Shown here in pieces: positions 30,901 through 41,324 of a DNA stretch of 64,000 nt. Position 1 is the first letter of the stretch. Each line of letters starts with the position of its first letter. Made by a program: the position numbers and the translations under genes. Location of the stretch: positions 1 through 64,000 of the forward strand of contig NZ_BDAU01000010.1 of the NCBI RefSeq assembly GCF_001612615.1, in the 5' to 3' direction. The notes under the pieces were generated by a model that was given only the letters and a program-made list of their open reading frames with translations, was not told the origin of the DNA and searched no databases. The stretch comes from Nocardia amikacinitolerans NBRC 108937 (GTDB taxonomy: Bacteria; Actinomycetota; Actinomycetes; Mycobacteriales; Mycobacteriaceae).

Positions 30901-33900
30901 TCGCGGCCGTCGGCCGTCTCCCGGAACACCGAGAGCAGCGACGGCACGAAATCGGCTGTCGTCACGTGATGTTCGGCGATCAGCCGGGCCACCGCATGCG
31001 GATCACCGCTGCCGTCGGGTCCCGCGACAACCAACGTCGCGCCGGATACCAAGGGGCTGAACAACTCCCACACCGACAGATCGAAGGTGACGGGAGTGCG
31101 CAACAGCATGACGTCGTCGCCGAGGTGGTAGTGCTCACGCAGCCAGCGGAGCTGATTGACCACCGCGGCATGCGCTATCGCCACCCCCTTCGGTACGCCG
31201 GTCGAACCGGAGGTGTAGATGACATAGGCCAGATTCTCTGGTCGCAGCGGCTCGAGCCGGTCGGCGTCGGTCAACGGCGACGGATCCTCGTGTGCGGCGT
31301 CGAGATCCGCGAGCGTCCATACCGGAACGTGATCGGGCAGATTCGCGTCGTCGCCGGGACGGGTGACCACCGCCCTCGGCCGCGCCGCGGTCAGCACGGC
31401 GCGCACGCGATCGCGCGGATGGTCCTGGTCGAGGGGCAGGTACGCCGCGCCTGCCGCGTGGATGGCATACAGCGTGATCAGCAGATCGACCGAGCGCCGC
31501 ATTGCCACGGCCACAATGGTTTCCGGGCCGATACCGCGTGCGACCAACGCGCGAGCCAGCGCGTTCACCCGCCCCGCGAACTCACGATAGCTGAGCCGCG
31601 CGCCGCTTTCGGCGTCGAGCACGGCGGTGCTGTCCGGAGTCGCGGCGGCTTGTTCGGCGAACAGCTCCGCGACTGTCGTCGACGGCAGTGGGGTCCTGCG
31701 CCCGGTCTCTCGCCCGACGAGCTCACACGCTTCCTGGGCGGTCAGCAGCTCGACGTCGCCGATCGGCCTGCCGGGATCGGCGACCATCGCCCGCAGCAGC
31801 AGCACGAATCGTTCGAACATGGCGGTGATCGTCGCCTCGTCGAAAAGATCCGTCGCGTAACCGAATTCGACGGCCATCTCGCCCGGCTCACCGGCGTGCG
31901 CCGCCATGTCGACGAGGTTGAGATGCAGATCGTATTTGGCCACGCTCGGATCGGCGGCCCGCGCCGACACCGTCATGCCCTCGAATTCCACGGTGGGAAT
32001 CTCGATGTTGTGGAACGAGAATCCGACCTGTGTCAACGGCGCGTGCGCCGTGGTGCGAGGCGGATTCAGCACCTCGACGATCCGCTCGAACGGAATGTCG
32101 GCGTGGTCGAAGGCGGCCAGATCCCTCGCCCGCACCTGCTCCAGGACCTGGAGGAAGGACGCGCCGGGCTCGATGCGGGTGCGTAGCACCAGGGTGTTGA
32201 CGAACATGCCGATCAGCCGCTCGAGTCCCGGCTCGGTCCGACCGGCTATCGGTGTGCCGACCGCGATGTCGCCGGTTCCGCACAGCCGGGACAGCAGGGC
32301 GGCATACGCGGCGTGCAGCACCATGAAGACGGTCACGTCGTGGCTGCGGGCCAGCGCGACTATGTCGCGACCGAGGTCGGCGGGCAGCGTCGCCGACACC
32401 ATCGCGCCGCGGAACGATTGCCGAGCCGGGCGCGGGCGGTCGGTGGGCAGGTCGAGCACTTCGGGCAGATCGGCCAGTGTCGTGCGCCAATACTCGATCT
32501 GGGTGGCGGCGGGGGAGTTCGGCTCGTCCTCGGTGCCGAGCCATTCGCGATGCCACAGCGCGTAATCGGCGTACTGCACGGGTAACGGTGGCCACTGCGG
32601 CGGCCGCTGCCGCACGCGGGCGTTGTAGGCGGTCACCAGGTCCGCGGCCAGCGGCGCGAGCGATGATCCGTCGAAGCTGATGTGATGGACGATCAGGACC
32701 AGGGTGTGCTGCTCGCAGGTCGTGCGCAGCAACGTGATTCGGAACGGCACCTCGCGGGTGACGTCGAATCCGGCCTCGGCGGCCGCGGCGATGTGCGCCT
32801 CGACGTCGTCGGCCGCCACCTCGATCGGCTCGAGCACGGACATCTCGGCCCGAACCGGCACGATCAGCTGGTGTGGTCCCTCGTCACTGTCCGGATAGAT
32901 GGTGCGCAGCGCTTCGTGGCGGTCGAGCACGTCGGTGACCGCCGCGCGCAGGGCGCGCATGTCGAGTGGTCCCGACATGTCCACGACCAGCGCGATGTTG
33001 TACAGCGCCGAGCTCGTGTCGAACTGATTGAGGAACCACATCCGAGCCTGGGCGGGGGAGAGCGGAATCCGCGTCGGTCGCTCCCGCGCGACCAGCGCTT
33101 CTCGCCCGGGTGCATCGATGGCTTGCAGAGTCTGCGCGAATTCCGCGAGGGTCGACGCGTCGAAGACGGTGTGCAGCGGAACGTCGACGCCGAAGACGGC
33201 GCTCAACCGCGCGGCCAGCCGCGTCGCCGACAGCGAGTTGCCGCCGAGGTCGAAGAAGTTGTCGAGCACGCCGACGCGATCGAGGCCGAGCACAGCGGCG
33301 CACACATCGGCGACGATCTGCTCGGCCGCGTCTCGAGGCGCGACGAATTCGGTCTCGGTGGTGAATATCGGCGCGGGCAACGCCGCGCGGTCGGCCTTGC
33401 CAACCGACGTCAGTGGCAGCGCGTCGAGGATTGTCAGCGCGTCCGGAACCATATGCGACGGCAGGTGTTGTGCGGTGTGGGCCCGCAACTGCGCGGAGTC
33501 GACGGCATCGGCTGCCGGCGTGACGTAGGCAGCGAGTTTCGGCCCGCTCTCCGTCGCCACGCTTACCGCCACCGCCGTCGCCACGGTCGGATGCCCGGCG
33601 AGAACGGCTTCGATCTCGCCGAGTTCGATGCGCTGGCCGCGGATCTTCACCTGGAAGTCGGTGCGCCCGAGGTATTCCAGCGTGTGCTCGGGCGTCCAGC
33701 GGGCGAGGTCACCGGTACGGTACATGCGGGAACCGGGCTTACCGAACGGATCGGCCACGAACGCCGAAGCGGTCTCCGCGGGCCGATCGAGGTAGCCGCG
33801 AGCGAGGTGAATGCCGCAGATATACAGCTGTCCCGTCACCCCGACCGGCGCAGGCTGCAGATTCTCGTCCAATACCAGGGCCGCGACGCCGCGAATCGGG

Positions 33901-36900
33901 CCACCGATCGTGACGCGGGCATCGGCGCGCAGCGGGTCGCTGATCGCGACCATGATCGTGGTCTCGGTGGGCCCGTAACCATTGAACAACCGACGGCCGG
34001 GGCTCCACACCGCCGCCACCTCCGCTGACACCGCCTCGCCACCGGCCACCAGATCCCGCAAGGAGTCCGCACCGTCGGGAGACATGGTCGCGAGCACGCT
34101 GGGTGTGATGAACGCATGCGAAACCCGCTGCGTATGAATCCATTCCGCCAACCGTTCCCCCGCGAAGACATCCGGCGGCGAAACCACGAGCGCGGCGCCG
34201 TTCGGATGGGCCATCAGCAGCTCCAGGACCAGCGCGTCGAAGCCAGGAGCCGCCACCTGCAACACTCGTGCGGAACTGTCGATCCGATAGCGTTGTCGTT
34301 GTTCGGCAGCGAAATTCGCCAAGCCGGCGTGCGTCACGGCGACGCCCTTCGGCTCACCGGTCGACCCCGACGTGTACACCACGTACGCCGAGTTCGAGAC
34401 CCGGCAGGGCCGGATCCGATCGGCATCGGTCACGGCGTCGGAAGATCGCGAGGCGATGCGGATCTCGCTGTCCGGATCGTCCAGCAGCAACCGGGGTACC
34501 GTGGGAGGCAACAGATCCCGGGTGGCTTGCGTCGCGATCACCACCCGCGCCTTCGCGACCATGAGCGCGACACGCTCGGCGGGATTGCGCGGATCCACCG
34601 GCACGAATGCAGCACCGGCCTTCACCGTCGCCCAGATCCCGACAATGAGGTCCGCCGACCGCCCCAGTACCAACGCGACCTGGTCTTCCGGACCGATCTC
34701 CCACTCGATCAACAACCGAGCGATTCGATTCGACCGGACATCCAATTCCCCAAACGTCATGGTGCGTTCCGCGGCCACGATCGCCACGGCGTCCGGATTC
34801 TCGACCGTCAGCAACTCCGCAAGCACCCGCGGCTGCTCGGCAGCGCCGCCCGACGCGGGCACCAGCGCGGCTCGCTCACGCGCCGACAGCACGTCGACCA
34901 CACCGACGCACTCCTCCGGATTCGACACGACCGACGCGAGGAACCGATTCAGTCGCCCGGCGAAATCCTCTATGGTCGTCCGATCGAACAGGTCCGTGGC
35001 GAAGTTGATTCGCAGGCCGAGATCGCCTGCGGTGCTCGAGTTCTCGTCGACGGTGACGATGAGATCGACCTTCGCCGGTTGCGGTCCCGGTTCCAGGATC
35101 TCCACGGTGAGCTCGGGCAGCTCCAGACGCGGGTGGTCCATGTTGTCGAAGGCCAGGTACACCGAGCACAGCGGGTCGCGCGCCGCCGACGGCATCGCGT
35201 CGACCACCTCCGCGACACGTTCGTAGGGCAGGTCGCTGTGGGCGAAGCCGGCGAGATCGATGTCTTTGACCCGCATCAGAAACCTGGCGAACGATTCGTC
35301 GCCGCGGATCTGGGTGCGCAGCGGCACAGTGTTGACGAACATGCCGATCAGCGGTTCCAGCGCGCGCTCACCCCGGCCCGCGACCGGCGTCCCGACCGTG
35401 ATGTCCGCCGAGCCCGACAACCGGGCGAGCACCGCCGCGACCGCGGCGTGGACGACCATGAAGCTGGTGGCGTTCGCCGCGCGCGCCAACTGCTCGATCC
35501 CGGCGCGTGTCTCGGCCGGGATCACGGTGTCGACGACATCGGCGAGCATGGATCGGCGAGCCGGGCGCCGACGGTCGGCAGGCAGTTCGAGCGGTCCCGC
35601 CATTCCCGCCAATTGTGTTGTCCAATACCGAAGTTGGCGTGCCGCGAGCGAGTCCGGATCGTTTTCGTCGCCGAGCACGTCGCGGTGCCAGATGCTGTAG
35701 TCGGCGTATTGCACACTCAGCGGTCGCCAGTCCGGCGCACATCCCTGCGACCGCGCTCGGTAGGCGGCCGCGAAATCGGCTGCCAGCGGTGGCAGCGACG
35801 ATCCGTCGCAGCAGATGTGATGCAGGACGACGACCAAGGTGTGTCGTCGATGGTCGGCGGATGCGAAAAGCGCGATCCGGATCGGCGGCCGTCGGCGCAC
35901 GTCGGTGCCGATCGCGGCCAACTCCCGGATTCTGTGCTCCAGCTCGTCCGGCTCGATGACTCGCGGGGTCGGATCGAGGTCGGCCGCGACCTGCTCGGCG
36001 GGCAGAATCACCTGCGTCCCTTGACCATTCACTGCCGGGTACACGGTGCGCAGGGATTCGTGTCGTCGCAGCAGGTCGGTCAGTGCCGAACGTAGCGCCG
36101 TGGCGTCGAGCTGTCCGGTCAGCCGCAGCACCAGCGGAATGTTGTAGGCCGCCGAGGTCGGATCCACCTGATTGATCAGCCAGATTCGATTCTGGGCAGG
36201 CGCCAGCGGGATCGGCTCGACGCGTGGCTGTGCCCGCAGGGCGGGGCGGCTGTAGTGCTGCCCGCTGTCGATATGGGCGGCGAGTCGGGCGGCGGTGGGA
36301 TTGCCGAACAGGTCGCGCACCGACAGCTCGCAGCGGGTCAGTTCGGCGATCCGCACCGTGGCGCTAGTCGCGGTGAGCGAATTTCCGCCCAGTTCGAAGA
36401 AGTCGTCCAGCACACCGATCCGCGGGATACCGAGAACTTCGCCGAAGACATCGGTGATGGTCTCCTCCACGACGGTGCTCGGCGCGACGTACGCCGCGAC
36501 CGAATCGATGACCGGCTCGGGCAGCGCCCGATAGTCCACTTTGCCGTTGACGGTCAAGGGCAACGCCGGCAAAACCACGATGTGTGCGGGGACCATGTAC
36601 TCCGGCAGCAACGACCCGACGTGCGCGCGCAACGCCTCGGGTTCGACGACCGCTTCGTCGGCGGGCACGACATAGGCGACCAGCCGAGCCGCTTCCGTCC
36701 CCGGCAGGTGCACGATGACCACCGCCGCCGCGACCGCACTGTGGCTCAGCAGCGCACCGCGGATCTCGTCCAGCTCGATCCGGAATCCGCGCAGCTGCAC
36801 CTGCTGGTCGGCGCGACCGCGATATTCCAACTCGCCCTTGGCGTTTCGGCGAGCGATGTCGCCGCTGCGATACAGCCGCTCGCCCGGGCGGCCGAACGGA

Positions 36901-39437
36901 TCGGCGACGAAGCGTCCCGCGGTCAATCCGGGGCGGTCGTGATAGCCGCGGGCGAGTTGACCGCCCGCGACATAGATCTGCCCCCAAGCGCCGAGTGGGA
37001 CCGGGCGCAGGTGCTCGTCGAGAATGTAGACGCGCAACCCCGGCAGCGGCTGCCCGATCGTGCTCGGCGCGCCAGGCACGGCGACATCCGGTGTCAGCTC
37101 CAGATAGGTGACGAAGACGGTGGTTTCGGTGATGCCGTAGCTGTTGGCCAGCACGGGCAGATTCGGATTCCGCCCGTACCAGGTGGCCAAACCGGCCGGA
37201 TCGAGCGCTTCGCCGGAGAGCACGACCAGCCGCAGCCCGAGCCCACCGTCGGGCTCGCCCGCATCCGCGTAGCGCGCCCGGGCGGTGACGAATTGATCGA
37301 AGGCCGAGGGGGTTTGACTGAAGACGCTCACCCGTTCGCGGGCTATCAGCCGCACCACGTCGTCCGGCGAACGCGTGGTCGGGCTGTCCACCACGACAAC
37401 GCGACCGCCGGTTGTCAGAGCGCCGAAGACCTCCCACACCGAATAGTCGAAGGCGAATGAATGGAACAGCGTCCAGACATCGTCGCGGCGGATTCCGATG
37501 TCGGCACACGCGTTGGTCAAGTAGGTGGCCACCGCGCGATGGGTGATCGGCACACCTTTCGGCCGCCCCGTCGACCCGGAGGTGTAGATGACGTAGGCGA
37601 TGTTGTCCGGACGCAGCGGGCGGATGCGATCGGCGTCGGTGATCGGATCCGCGTTCTCGACTTCCCGGTCGTCGTCGAACAGCACCACTCGGCCCGGATC
37701 TCCAGGCACCCGCTCGCGCAGACTCCGCGTTGTCACGACCGCGACCGGATCGGCGTCGCTCAGCACGTAGTCGAGTCGATCGATCGGGTGCGCGAGATCC
37801 AGCGGCAGATATCCGGCGCCCGACTTCAACACGGCCAACGCCACGACGATCAGGTCGGCATCGCGCGGCATCGCGATCGCCACCAGCGATTCGGGCCCGG
37901 CGCCGCGGGCGATCAGCGTGCGGGCGAGCCGGTTCGAACGCTCGTCCAGCTCGCGGTAGGTGAGGGCGGTCGTGCCCGCTGTGACGGCGACCGAGGACGG
38001 GGTAGCCGCGGCCTGCCGGGTCAGCATGTCGACGAGCGTCGCGCTGGTCGCCACGCCGTCGCGGCCCGCGAGGTCACCGAGGATGCGTTGCCGCTCCGCG
38101 GAATCGGCGAGGGCGATGTCGACCACGGGGGTGTCGACGGGCGCGGCGATCATGTGCTCGAGGAAGTCGACGAATCGGCTGGTGTGCAGGTCGAGTTCGT
38201 CCTGGCTGTACAGGTTGGCGTTGCCGTGCAATTCGATGAGCAGGGGCCCATCGGCCCCGGAGCGGTAGAGGTTCAGCTGTAGATCGTCAAGGGCGCCGGA
38301 GGTCAGCGCGCGGTAGCGGCCCACCGCCGAACCGAGGCGGATCTCGGAATCGAAGAACAGGATGTTGACGATCGGGCCGAACGAGGTCGCTGCCGAGTCC
38401 AACGCGTCGGAATCGCGGCGAAGATCCTCGAAACGGTAGAGCTGATGACGCATCGCCAGGACGAACTCGGACACCGACGCGCGAATCAACTCTTCCACGG
38501 TGGTCGTCGCGTCCACGGTGAATCGGATCGGCACCATGTTCGCCAACATCGCGGCGGCGTTGCGCAGGCGCATGGTCACCCGTCCGGTCACCGGCAGTGA
38601 CAGGACGACGTCGTCGGTGTCGGTCATGCGGGCCAGGAAGGCGGCGAAGGCGGCTCCGAGCACTTGTGCGGGCGAGGCATCCAGATCCTCGGCGAAACGG
38701 TCGAGCCCGGCGGTCAGCCGTGGCGGCAGTCGCCGGCCGGCAAAACGGTCGTCCTCGCTCCATTTGGCGGTGCGACCGGACAGGCTCGTGGCCGGCGGCA
38801 GATCGGCGACCTTGTCGAGCCAGTACGCCTTGTCCTTGTCGAATCGGGCGCCGGCGCGGTACTCCTGCTCCATCGCGATGATGTCGGCCAGCCGGGCCGC
38901 CACCAGCCGGGCAGGCGGCCTACCCTCGAGCATCGCGTTGTAGTGCTCGGCCACCCGGTTCAAAAGGTTGAACGCGCCGTAACCATCGATCACCAGGTGG
39001 TGGGCGCGCGCGTACCACAGATACCGGTCCTCGCCCAGCTGGATCAGGCGTGTCACGGCGAGCCGGTCCCTGGCCAGATCGGTGACCTTGGTGTTGTAGT
39101 CCCGCCGCATCCATTCCATCGCCGCCGCATAGGGGTCGTCTTCGGCGCTGAGGTCGAGTATCGGATCGTCGTAAACGATGCTGCGATCGACGAATTGATA
39201 GGGATGACCGCCTGATTCGACAACACGGGCCACGAGCGACTCGGTCTCGTGGCCTGCGACGTTTACCGCCTCGGTGAACGCGGGGTAGTCTATCGGTCCC
39301 TCGATCTCGACGTAGTGCGCGATATTGACGTTCGGGCCGCCCGGCAGGTTGTTAGCGAGCCACATTCCGTACTGCGCCCTTGTAAGCGCAATCAGATCCG
39401 GATCTCGGTCTGCGGGCGTGGCTGAATTCGAACTCAT
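15003..39437 (-). CDS. Seven-module non-ribosomal peptide synthetase with terminal thioesterase
   Basis: A single 8,144-aa protein. Domain order by motif: C-A-T, C-A-T, C-A-T, C-A-T, C-A-T-E, C-A-T, C-A-T-TE. Carrier serines fall at residues 1020, 2068, 3131, 4193, 5251, 6769 and 7837. All seven C domains keep HHxxxDG; the E domain has [10 protein letters not shown]; every A domain has the TSGSTGxPKG core and the A10 lysine. The first C domain (about 10-440) resembles EntF's starter C, so the chain probably begins with an acyl or aryl group supplied in trans. Module 5 epimerises, and the next C ([13 protein letters not shown]) looks DCL. The last A pocket, DFWSVGMVH(K), reads as threonine. 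The TE has GWSLGG (Ser 7966) and a C-terminal His. ATG 39437 has GAGGAGG upstream; FkbM overlaps the stop. Predicted product: an N-capped heptapeptide, possibly macrolactonised, with one D residue. Iron-box, MbtH and ligase genes are absent here. Confidence 0.97.
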   Translation of the reverse strand: MSSNSATPADRDPDLIALTRAQYGMWLANNLPGGPNVNIAHYVEIEGPIDYPAFTEAVNVAGHETESLVARVVESGGHPYQFVDRSIVYDDPILDLSAEDDPYAAAMEWMRRDYNTKVTDLARDRLAVTRLIQLGEDRYLWYARAHHLVIDGYGAFNLLNRVAEHYNAMLEGRPPARLVAARLADIIAMEQEYRAGARFDKDKAYWLDKVADLPPATSLSGRTAKWSEDDRFAGRRLPPRLTAGLDRFAEDLDASPAQVLGAAFAAFLARMTDTDDVVLSLPVTGRVTMRLRNAAAMLANMVPIRFTVDATTTVEELIRASVSEFVLAMRHQLYRFEDLRRDSDALDSAATSFGPIVNILFFDSEIRLGSAVGRYRALTSGALDDLQLNLYRSGADGPLLIELHGNANLYSQDELDLHTSRFVDFLEHMIAAPVDTPVVDIALADSAERQRILGDLAGRDGVATSATLVDMLTRQAAATPSSVAVTAGTTALTYRELDERSNRLARTLIARGAGPESLVAIAMPRDADLIVVALAVLKSGAGYLPLDLAHPIDRLDYVLSDADPVAVVTTRSLRERVPGDPGRVVLFDDDREVENADPITDADRIRPLRPDNIAYVIYTSGSTGRPKGVPITHRAVATYLTNACADIGIRRDDVWTLFHSFAFDYSVWEVFGALTTGGRVVVVDSPTTRSPDDVVRLIARERVSVFSQTPSAFDQFVTARARYADAGEPDGGLGLRLVVLSGEALDPAGLATWYGRNPNLPVLANSYGITETTVFVTYLELTPDVAVPGAPSTIGQPLPGLRVYILDEHLRPVPLGAWGQIYVAGGQLARGYHDRPGLTAGRFVADPFGRPGERLYRSGDIARRNAKGELEYRGRADQQVQLRGFRIELDEIRGALLSHSAVAAAVVIVHLPGTEAARLVAYVVPADEAVVEPEALRAHVGSLLPEYMVPAHIVVLPALPLTVNGKVDYRALPEPVIDSVAAYVAPSTVVEETITDVFGEVLGIPRIGVLDDFFELGGNSLTATSATVRIAELTRCELSVRDLFGNPTAARLAAHIDSGQHYSRPALRAQPRVEPIPLAPAQNRIWLINQVDPTSAAYNIPLVLRLTGQLDATALRSALTDLLRRHESLRTVYPAVNGQGTQVILPAEQVAADLDPTPRVIEPDELEHRIRELAAIGTDVRRRPPIRIALFASADHRRHTLVVVLHHICCDGSSLPPLAADFAAAYRARSQGCAPDWRPLSVQYADYSIWHRDVLGDENDPDSLAARQLRYWTTQLAGMAGPLELPADRRRPARRSMLADVVDTVIPAETRAGIEQLARAANATSFMVVHAAVAAVLARLSGSADITVGTPVAGRGERALEPLIGMFVNTVPLRTQIRGDESFARFLMRVKDIDLAGFAHSDLPYERVAEVVDAMPSAARDPLCSVYLAFDNMDHPRLELPELTVEILEPGPQPAKVDLIVTVDENSSTAGDLGLRINFATDLFDRTTIEDFAGRLNRFLASVVSNPEECVGVVDVLSARERAALVPASGGAAEQPRVLAELLTVENPDAVAIVAAERTMTFGELDVRSNRIARLLIEWEIGPEDQVALVLGRSADLIVGIWATVKAGAAFVPVDPRNPAERVALMVAKARVVIATQATRDLLPPTVPRLLLDDPDSEIRIASRSSDAVTDADRIRPCRVSNSAYVVYTSGSTGEPKGVAVTHAGLANFAAEQRQRYRIDSSARVLQVAAPGFDALVLELLMAHPNGAALVVSPPDVFAGERLAEWIHTQRVSHAFITPSVLATMSPDGADSLRDLVAGGEAVSAEVAAVWSPGRRLFNGYGPTETTIMVAISDPLRADARVTIGGPIRGVAALVLDENLQPAPVGVTGQLYICGIHLARGYLDRPAETASAFVADPFGKPGSRMYRTGDLARWTPEHTLEYLGRTDFQVKIRGQRIELGEIEAVLAGHPTVATAVAVSVATESGPKLAAYVTPAADAVDSAQLRAHTAQHLPSHMVPDALTILDALPLTSVGKADRAALPAPIFTTETEFVAPRDAAEQIVADVCAAVLGLDRVGVLDNFFDLGGNSLSATRLAARLSAVFGVDVPLHTVFDASTLAEFAQTLQAIDAPGREALVARERPTRIPLSPAQARMWFLNQFDTSSALYNIALVVDMSGPLDMRALRAAVTDVLDRHEALRTIYPDSDEGPHQLIVPVRAEMSVLEPIEVAADDVEAHIAAAAEAGFDVTREVPFRITLLRTTCEQHTLVLIVHHISFDGSSLAPLAADLVTAYNARVRQRPPQWPPLPVQYADYALWHREWLGTEDEPNSPAATQIEYWRTTLADLPEVLDLPTDRPRPARQSFRGAMVSATLPADLGRDIVALARSHDVTVFMVLHAAYAALLSRLCGTGDIAVGTPIAGRTEPGLERLIGMFVNTLVLRTRIEPGASFLQVLEQVRARDLAAFDHADIPFERIVEVLNPPRTTAHAPLTQVGFSFHNIEIPTVEFEGMTVSARAADPSVAKYDLHLNLVDMAAHAGEPGEMAVEFGYATDLFDEATITAMFERFVLLLRAMVADPGRPIGDVELLTAQEACELVGRETGRRTPLPSTTVAELFAEQAAATPDSTAVLDAESGARLSYREFAGRVNALARALVARGIGPETIVAVAMRRSVDLLITLYAIHAAGAAYLPLDQDHPRDRVRAVLTAARPRAVVTRPGDDANLPDHVPVWTLADLDAAHEDPSPLTDADRLEPLRPENLAYVIYTSGSTGVPKGVAIAHAAVVNQLRWLREHYHLGDDVMLLRTPVTFDLSVWELFSPLVSGATLVVAGPDGSGDPHAVARLIAEHHVTTADFVPSLLSVFRETADGRDFPDLRRVLCIGEALPAETVRRLREVSNAGIENLYGPTEAAVSVTAYHVDGIDGVDGAAVPIGTPEPNVTVHVLDSRLHPVPPGVTGELYLGGVQLARGYHRRPGLTAATFIADPFDSDGTRLYRTGDLVHWGKDGTLRYVGRADDQVKIRGLRIELGDIEAALLAHEQVGAAVARVHPGRDEQRLVAYVVTQEALDAKQIRRFLLERLPAYMVPSAIVRIDAVPLTANGKVDYRALPEPEPSDREVGYQAPRSLVEQAVAEVFAELLGLPTVGADDDFFDLGGNSLVATRALSRLGAVVDATVPVRTIFEAPTVAELAERIAQLRGVPALPAPTAKPRPARLPLSTAQARMWFLNQFDPAMPGYIVPLAIRLEGALDVDALAAAVGDVVARHESLRTMYPPVDGTPTQVVLDAADVVASWDLTPRRIAESELEHRLAAFSSTGFDVSKGVPVRVTLYQLSDTAWVVAVAVHHISCDGYSVAPLATDIVTAYRARTSGNLPDWAPLTVQFADYALWQREVLGAPDTTDSPVFRDIAYWRTRLAGIPELLELPTDRPRPVEQTHRGAVLRVEISAELHGRVEALAQRAEATMFMVVHTALAVLLSRLSGSDDITIGVPHAGRGHRALDHLVGMLVNTLVLRTRVGLEQTCVELLDTVRHNDIEDFDHATAPFEQLVEGLNPARSTAHAPLFQVMLAYQNMARAHVELPGLTIETIDPGDSAAIYDLLLMMTEEHGPDNEPTGMTLRLTYATDLFDADSAHRFADRFVRLLDGLATDPDSPVGDIDLLDACERQLVLDHWNDTGDPASTGRTLVDAFTDQVERTPDAPAIRLPDGEALSYREFADRVNRLARWLISRGAKPETIVAVCVRRSVELVTALYAVVEAGAAFLPIDPDQPTSRITTVLSTARPLLVLTTSADDHGLPAGFDSVRLDRLEMPDVSCTPITDAERLAPLRPDNVAYVLFTSGSTGVPKGVSLTHAATMSQLAWAQQQWPHTASDTVLHKTPITFDIAVWELFWPLQVGARIEMAEPGGHRDPAYLAGLIASRDVSTVHFVPSMLEVLLESHGDAEFPSIRRIFVAGEALAQHTVDAALRVFPEAEVVNWYGPAEAEVVTAARCLPGARTATVPIGAPVAGMRVYVLDKRLRPVPVGVVGDLYVSGVQVARGYHARADLTCAAFVAHPLGAPGERMYRTGDLVRWTRGGELEFLGRGDFQVKVRGQRVEPGDIEAAACALPEVARAVAVATSERIVAYVTLTPAAVTDGRTIRAQLAHLLPSYLVPAHVEVLDAMPLSANGKLDRAALPAPTFDDGAEFVPARTESEAALADIVATVTGSEQVSVLANLFDIGVDSLSAVRIATRAETALGVEVGIRDIFAEPTIAGLAARLAQRPRTALIPLEPRLRPATVPLAMAQRRLWFVNQFDTASAAYNISFTARLTGALDTETLRAAFGDVVARHEPLRTVYPAVGGEPCQVVRDVVDVVDGAALDPEPVADETVLAERIRQTVEMGFDVAHSVPLRARLYRTGPDTHVLVLVVHHIAADGASMAPLARDIFAAYRARVKGAAPQWKPLPVQYADYALWQREVLGAEDDPSSMIARQIPYWIDTLADAPEVLDLPTDHPRPATMSMVGGSVRFDIPQRLHEEVVRLARREGVTVFMVLHAALAIVLARTAHTDDVSIGTPVAGRGIPALEDLVGMFVNTVVLRTPVRDDRSFRQLVAELRGIDLEALAHADLPYERLVDVLDRPRSTAYTPLYQVLFGLQNTAAARFQLSDVDVELLDPHVAQAKTDLTVLLTERFDGTRPAGLDGEIVYATDLFVESSAAALAERFVRVLDAVVADPARPIGGIALIGVEEAERLLPARGGDAPAPRLLPDLLASAVATTPEAIALIDGTRTLSYGELDHRANQLAAQLLSQGVGPGMCAALVVPRSADYHVAMWAITKSGATFMPVDLRYPPERIAYLLDDSDAEVGVTVAAARPFLPDGVRWLVLDDPGTAAEIAARPSHAVSDADRLRPLQIRDTAYVIYTSGSTGTPKGVMVTHEGLAAFAAEQRERYQVTATSRVLQAAAPAFDAVLLEALMAHAAGATLVVSPPEVLGGPAMAELIRTHRVTHAFLTPSVLATMSPGEVDSVRMLAVGGEKVAPDLLAAWATGRRLHHIYGPTETTIVITMSDPVRPGEVLTIGGPIRGAEAAVLDARLRPVPIGVPGELYFSGAALARGYLNRPGTTASSFVANPYGAPGSRMYRTGDIVRWTAHGTLQYVGRLDFQIKIRGQRVELGEIDAALLTHPAVATAVTVSRRGPGGHPVLAAYVTAEPAAAVEPSAVLDHVAAVLPAHMVPATIAVLDHLPLTSSGKVDREALPEPVFQTTEDAAVAASNHLERTIADAFADVLGVSTVGATTSFFALGGDSIMSIQLAARLKSAGITVTARDIFEHKTVRGLARVAQAAERASLVELPGGGVGDIPRTPIVSWFVEQLGAPARFAQSMLVRLPRDARIDDVVSTVRVVIEHHDALRSRLDGQRWEVPPPSAADATGSVSVRTFGADEAPGSAGFTAVVEAAAASAYDRLDPAAGRLIHVVCLLPESGVDAEGRALIVIHHLAVDAVSWRILLPDFVTAWQQIGRGRTVELAAPGTSLRRWAHALTAAAAERAGELELWQRIASAPDPLLGRAELDPARDTQATVRGLTVSLPVEVSAPLLDEVPRAVRGSVEEVMLAALTVALTRWRSRRGDTHAGMKVLLEGHGREEQLAAGADISRTVGWFTSRYPVALDSSGIDPADLRAVVKSVKDQLRTIPDKGIGYGLLRYANPGTADRLAALPEPQISFNYLGRVGVDLATLSDLPWVPTDEPFDRRAAFDPDMPATAVLTIDVDVVDGAAGPRLSAYVGYAARLLDHDDVAELTDEWVGAMTAIAAMASEDWGLSRADVPLVDLTQRELDEFSDRYGALSEVWPLAPLQAGLLFHAEIAAGGIDVYLAQSALTLTGTVDENRLERAARALLTRHPNLRAAFARTAEGVAVQVIPTDPVVSWRSVTLSGDAVDPQEVIDAERATGFDPADPPLLRFLLITVRPHEFRLLVTAHHLLLDGWSLPLLWRELIGLYAADAQPQSLPAAASYRDYLEWLGRRDRAASIEAWRDALRHVTEPTLIAGAHTETSATIPTDLTIDLDHDTAAELADFARAHSVTMATLVQFAWAVVVSDLLDTDTVVFGTTVSGRPADVPGVESMIGLLINTIPVAVDVRRDRTIAETLTLLQADNTRLVDHHYLELPQILAAVDAVALFDTLVVFESYPVDSSGLGDAEIDGMRVIAAEGRDAAHYPITVQAHHTDTLRVRLRYQPDRIDDETASGLAARFDIVLRAIAADPFARLDSVDLLSAAERRELVPATGGSPAAPQLAAELFAAGAQVNPDAAALLSGQHTMSYAELDARSNQLARQLIEWGACPGERVALALGRSTEFVTGLWAVTKTGAAFLPIDPRNPAERVAHLIADARARVALTVTASRDLLPDTVRPLVLDDPDTEAAIAAKSAAAITDSERLRTPRIQDTAYVIYTSGSTGLPKGVEVPHAGLANFAAVVRDRFAVDARSRVLHAASVGFDAMLLEVLLAHTSGAALVVAEPDVFAGDELADLIRTQQVSHTFLTPSVLATMAPAGMDSLRVLMAGGEAVTPELVSVWAPGRRLSNGYGPTETTMLAVIDDALLPGDVVTIGAPIRGVEAVVLDRWLRPVPVGVVGELYLAGIQLARGYLNRPGATAGSFVANPFGAPGARMYRTGDLARWRTDDTVEYLGRRDFQVKIRGQRIELGEIEAVLSEYPGVDRAAVVPRTDASGTDRLVGYLVGESGIDASAVKAAARQHLPAHMVPDLLVPLTELPLTATGKLDRAKLPAPRFPDARERIAPRTETEQRIAEVFGEVLGIDAVGATDSFFDLGGNSLSATRAVARLRTALEVSLGIRDLFDAPTVAELAAHLGEAERRTAVPLAPRPRPARVPLSPAQQRMWFLNQFDTSVGGYNIPLVIRLRGELDIDALRQACALVIDRHESLRTKFPLIDAMPGQVVVDAAEVVPALNPIRVDERQVLERAAAVVSAGFDVTEAPPIRAELFAVDERDHTLVICVHHICADGQSMMPLARDVAVAYEASRQGRQPNWPPLRIQYPDYALWQREVLGDDHDPESLVSRQLRFWTDNLAGLPELLELPTDLPRPPVASMRASTVDFELPADLHVRIGALARAHNATVFMVLHTALNVLLARLAGVDDVAIGTPVSGRGDRELDELIGMFVNTLVLRSRVSARQPFEELLTATRETDLAAFAHADVPFEQVVDVLNPRRSTAHMPLYQVTLDVQDLSAAALELAGLTVEPIEAGFDQARADLNVKLVEQFDAGGAPSGMACRLTFAADLFVEQTMSRFARAFRRILEQATTNPAVAVGDIDIVDPDQRREVLAASGVDGGPVAEVTLAELFTAKVSAQPDAIAATDGVSQMSYAELDRRATRLAIRLAEHGVGPETLVAVALPRSLDLVVGLLAVVRAGAGYLPLDTANPPQRLRFILDDARPAAILTSAESARDIPEYAAPTILVEETRDLVADRPLPAAARPDNVAYVIYTSGSTGTPKGVAVSHREAVTLFTHAAERFDLRSDDVWTLFHSYAFDFAAWEMWGALLSGGRVVVVDYATSRSPEAFVQLVARERVTVLSQTPSAFYGFVDAERRYRESVSGCGDLALRYVVFGGEALDPARLTEWFAAHRPGSPRLINMYGITETTVHVTFAEVDGPDAAGIGTPLPGLRVYVLDDRLQPVPVGVRGEIYVAGGQLARGYLRAPASTASRFVANPFDTHGGRLYRTGDVGRWHETTEGLELTYLGRTDAQVQLRGYRIELGEVESALLRHPAVSRAAVAVHRHEREVDQLVGYVVGSDGQRPDPGQVRAGAAEVLTSYMVPSVIMVLPDLPLTVNGKLDRKALPAPDFEGSAQRYVAPRTHTEKVLTEVYAQVLGTPRVGVTDGFFDLGGNSLLATMAVAESSARGVTIELPWMFEDATPKALARRADDADGDSGQQVLLALRGGGAGPAVFAVHPAGGLAWFYGGLVEHLHPDRPVFGLQDPHVVSGEPDARSVVELADRYVAEIRRVQPTGPYHLLGWSLGGQIAHAMAVRLQRDGDSVGLLALLDCAADAPRHSAPPTDGQAPGQLMGDLLGGWRELFGLDDDVLASSHEQAWSIIREQIVATGLFSAEQTDRVMESFRTASQISAAHRPDVFDGDLVFFTAGKDHPDHDGLVHTWRPYVSGEVHNVVVDARHLELSHPHALALIGPVLERFMERC
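19000..22089 (-). other. NRPS module 6: DCL-type C, A (pocket DALFMGGML), T
   Basis: Approximate limits. The C domain starts [18 protein letters not shown] and has HHLLLDGWS, the DCL form expected to accept the D residue from module 5. The A pocket D-A-L-F-M-G-G-M-L-K is hydrophobic and close to that of module 2. Carrier Ser 6769. Confidence 0.82.
22090..26729 (-). other. NRPS module 5: C, A (pocket DALFAGIIV), T, E
   Basis: Approximate limits. C active site HHIAADGAS; the hydrophobic A pocket is D-A-L-F-A-G-I-I-V-K. The carrier core LGGDSI (Ser 5251) is the form usually found before epimerases. An E domain of about 480 residues follows ([50 protein letters not shown]). The residue is therefore predicted to be D-configured. 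Confidence 0.88.
26730..29899 (-). other. NRPS module 4: C, A (pocket DIWHFAWVV), T with DIGVDS core
   Basis: Approximate limits. C active site HHISCDGYS. The A pocket D-I-W-H-F-A-W-V-V-K is unusual: the core reads [10 protein letters not shown] rather than YGPTE, with Trp at 322. The carrier core is DIGVDSL (Ser 4193) instead of LGGNSL, although no epimerase follows. Substrate not predictable by eye. Confidence 0.72.
29900..33089 (-). other. NRPS module 3: C, A (pocket DLWDLILVS), T
   Basis: Approximate limits. C active site HHISFDGSS. The A pocket D-L-W-D-L-I-L-V-S-K sits in a Ser-type framework ([19 protein letters not shown], as in EntF) but has Asp where EntF has His at position 278 and Ile at 301. 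It is not a canonical serine code; specificity left open. Carrier Ser 3131. Confidence 0.75.
33090..36239 (-). other. NRPS module 2: C, A (pocket DALFVGGIM), T
   Basis: Approximate limits. C active site HHICCDGSS. The A pocket D-A-L-F-V-G-G-I-M-K is open and hydrophobic, so an aliphatic or aromatic side chain is likely; I cannot match it to one amino acid. It shares the TPSVLATM core and the DALF start with modules 5 and 6. Carrier Ser 2068. Confidence 0.78.
36240..39437 (-). other. NRPS module 1: starter C, A (pocket DYWSVSSVF), T
   Basis: Approximate limits. The C domain opens with [20 protein letters not shown] and ends with [20 protein letters not shown], both closer to EntF's N-terminal C than to elongation C domains; the active site is HHLVIDGYG. 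The A pocket read by alignment to GrsA is D-Y-W-S-V-S-S-V-F-K. The YGITETT framework is shared with Thr-type domains, but the pocket is not a standard one; a small hydroxy or polar residue is the guess. Carrier Ser 1020 in LGGNSL. Confidence 0.8.
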
Positions 39438-40620
39438 CGTCTAACCCCTCCTCGAATTCCGGACACGAGAACAGGCACAACAAATTCCCGCTCGTGACCG
39501 GTATTTCCGAACGTGCAGATGCGCTGGGATATGAACTTCACCTACAGTGCGAATGGCAGCACGGAGCCGCAGCCGCTCCTCGGCGGATACGGCTTCAGGC
39601 GTCGGCGCCTTACAAAGTTATTTCGACCCCCTGTCCCCCGACCCTTTCTCCAACAACTTTTGACGACGGTACGACGATGCCACCGCTAGACCGCCCGTTT
39701 CGACCGAAAACGCCTGCCCGCGCGTGTCGTTGCGGATCTCGTCAAGCGTGTCGAACTACGTACGTTTTGTCTGAATTCGAGTGCGATTCGTGTTGTCGAC
39801 CAGGCCGATCCTCATGCCGGACCCGGTCGCTCCGAAGTTCGACTCGGGCCCGCTCGGCTGCCGCTTCGAACATAATTATGCCCCTTCGTTCGTTCGAAAA
39901 GACAACATGCTCACAACGTCCCCGCGCCGGTATGGTGCGGGAAACCTGCTGCGGCCGCGGTGTAGGAAGCCCGCTGCACCGTACGTTTTAATGCTACTGA
40001 ATACCTGGTTAAATGTCTCGCGCTCCCTGTGAATCGATCGATCGACCGAATGCCCGCGGAGCGGCGAACGGTGAGCGGGCGCGAGTCGAACACCGGCGCG
40101 TCGAAGCCCGTGAAAGACGATGTATTTCGGTTGTCCCTTACCGGTGAGACGGTGGAGTGCGGTCATGCGGGTAGCTTCCCGGCCGGTCAACCGCTGCGCC
40201 CGCCTCTTAGGGTGAACCGTCGATCGGGACCCGCACCGAGACCCGGCTCTACGGGCTTGCACACTCCTGGGAGCGGCTGCACACGGGCCGACCCAGCGCT
40301 CGTCCTGGGGGCCCGCGAAACCCGCTGTCCCACTGCGGCGGACCGGTGAGCCCAGCCGTCTACACTCGCTTCCCGTCACGTGGTTCACCGACTCGCGCAC
40401 GCCCGTGCTCTATCACCCTTCTCGTCGGTGACGCGGTGCCGCCGGGTTCCGAGCCACTGCGTGCGGCCTCGATTCTGCGCAGCGGAAGAACGCGCGTAGC
40501 ATCCTGCGTCTGGATGAGGGGTTCCGGAACAGCGGCGGTTACGTCCTGTCTGGTTTGCGTTGCTTTCCCGATTCGTCAGGGGACGGTCGGTCGGTTCAAT
40601 GAGTTGGGAGTGGATGTTCG
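39438..40620. other. Gene-free, lower-GC stretch upstream of the NRPS
   Basis: Nearly 1.2 kb without a credible gene; short open frames on both strands have no protein character. The GC content drops locally to near 50% around 39480-39910, including the palindrome CATAATTATG at 39871-39880. The NRPS promoter must lie in the left part. The right part holds a decayed beta-propeller gene fragment from 40379. I saw no IdeR-type iron box. Confidence 0.7.
40379..40443 (+). pseudogene. Fragment of a beta-propeller gene (paralogue of 13041-13982)
   Basis: 40379-40417 matches 13462-13500 at 37 of 39 bases, same strand. Weaker similarity with a short gap continues to about 40443. In the matching frame it reads TWFTDSRTPVLYHP, against AWFTDSRAPVLYHL in the intact gene. 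No start, no blades before or after: a decayed remnant. Confidence 0.8.
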
Positions 40621-40959
40621 GTGGCACGCAAAGTGGTAGTCACGGTTGTCGATGATTACGACGGTCGCTCGCCCGCGGTGGAGACGGTGTCGTTCGGCAT
40701 GGACGGTGTCGGTTACGAGATCGACCTGTCGGAGGAGAACGCGGCCCGCCTGCGGGAGGTGTTCGCGGAATGGACGCCGTTCGGCAGGCAAGTCGGCCGG
40801 GTCGGGCGTCGCCGCAGCAAGCCCGTCGAGCCGAGCGGTGTCCGTAAGCCGGAGGCGGGTGTGGTCCGGAAGTGGGCCAGGGCGAACGGTTTCGAAGTTC
40901 CCAGCCGCGGCCGGGTTCCGTCGGAGGTCGTCGCGGCGTACGAGAAGGCCGCTTCATAG
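40621..40959 (+). CDS. lsr2: Lsr2-family nucleoid-associated protein (xenogeneic silencer paralogue)
   Basis: 112 aa. The N-terminal dimerisation domain (MARKVVVTVVDDYDGR, VSFGMDGVGYEIDLSEENAA, LREVFAEWTPFGRQVGR), a basic linker (GRRRSKPVE) and the C-terminal DNA-binding domain (VRKWARANGFEVPSRGRVPS) with the RGR AT-hook-like motif are all present. Lsr2 binds AT-rich DNA in the minor groove and silences acquired genes. GTG 40621 starts the conserved MARKV; GGGAG lies upstream. It is transcribed away from the NRPS across the lower-GC segment. Sequence differs from the housekeeping form (for example TPFGRQVGR), so it may be a paralogue; the gene symbol is by family. Confidence 0.92.
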   Translation: MARKVVVTVVDDYDGRSPAVETVSFGMDGVGYEIDLSEENAARLREVFAEWTPFGRQVGRVGRRRSKPVEPSGVRKPEAGVVRKWARANGFEVPSRGRVPSEVVAAYEKAAS

Positions 40960-41081
40960 GTCGCTAGGCGAGTCCGCCCTCCGCGGGTCGCCGCGGAGGG
41001 CAGGCCCCGTCAGCGGTGGGCGGCCGGTGCCGGTGACGTCCCCGCTCAGCGCCTTTCGTTGGTCGAGCGGGTTCGCAAGAT

Positions 41082-41324
41082 TCAGCCGCTCGCGGTTTCG
41101 ACCAACTCACTCCACCGCCGCAGCACCAGCTCGGTGTACCGGTCCGCGTCGATGTCGTAGGCGCCGAGCGCGTAGCCGTCGCTGGCCTCGACAAGCGCCG
41201 TCTCGCCGTTCGCCAGCACGCCGAAGTCGATGCCGTACGCGCTCGGCGCCGCCCCGGAACGGTGGTGTGCCGCGACCGCGGACTCGACCACGCCCATGCC
41301 CGGCGCCCACGAAATCGCGCTCAC
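41082..41324 (-). pseudogene. C-terminal remnant of a DUF4343-type ATP-grasp protein
   Basis: About 80 aa from a GTG at 41324 overlapping the GNAT stop (GTGA). The sequence VVESAVAAHHRSGAAPSAYG, IDFGVLANGETALVEASDGY and ALGAYDIDADRYTELVLRRW is the end of an ATP-grasp domain; the N-terminal two-thirds of the fold, including most of the nucleotide site, is missing. The GNAT gene occupies the place where it should be. It probably reflects a deletion or insertion event. Confidence 0.75.

Noticed and set aside
36264..39437. Module 1 assigned to serine or 2,3-dihydroxybenzoate loading by analogy with EntF
   Set aside because: Only the C domain is EntF-like. The A pocket DYWSVSSVF is not the Ser code, and no DHB genes are present in the window.
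39494..40400. Open frames of about 165 codons (plus) and 174 codons (minus) in the gap upstream of the NRPS
   Set aside because: No recognisable motifs, no ribosome binding site, low-complexity Arg/Ser/Cys composition, and they overlap a gene remnant. Treated as non-coding.
39438..40620. IdeR/DmdR iron box upstream of the NRPS, expected if it makes a siderophore
   Set aside because: No sequence close to TTAGGTTAGGCTAACCTAA was seen by eye. A siderophore role is therefore not supported by regulation.
40621..40959. Possible MbtH-like partner protein for the NRPS, judged by size and position
   Set aside because: The sequence is clearly Lsr2 (VDDYDG, YEIDL, WARANGF, RGR motifs); none of the MbtH tryptophan motifs are present.
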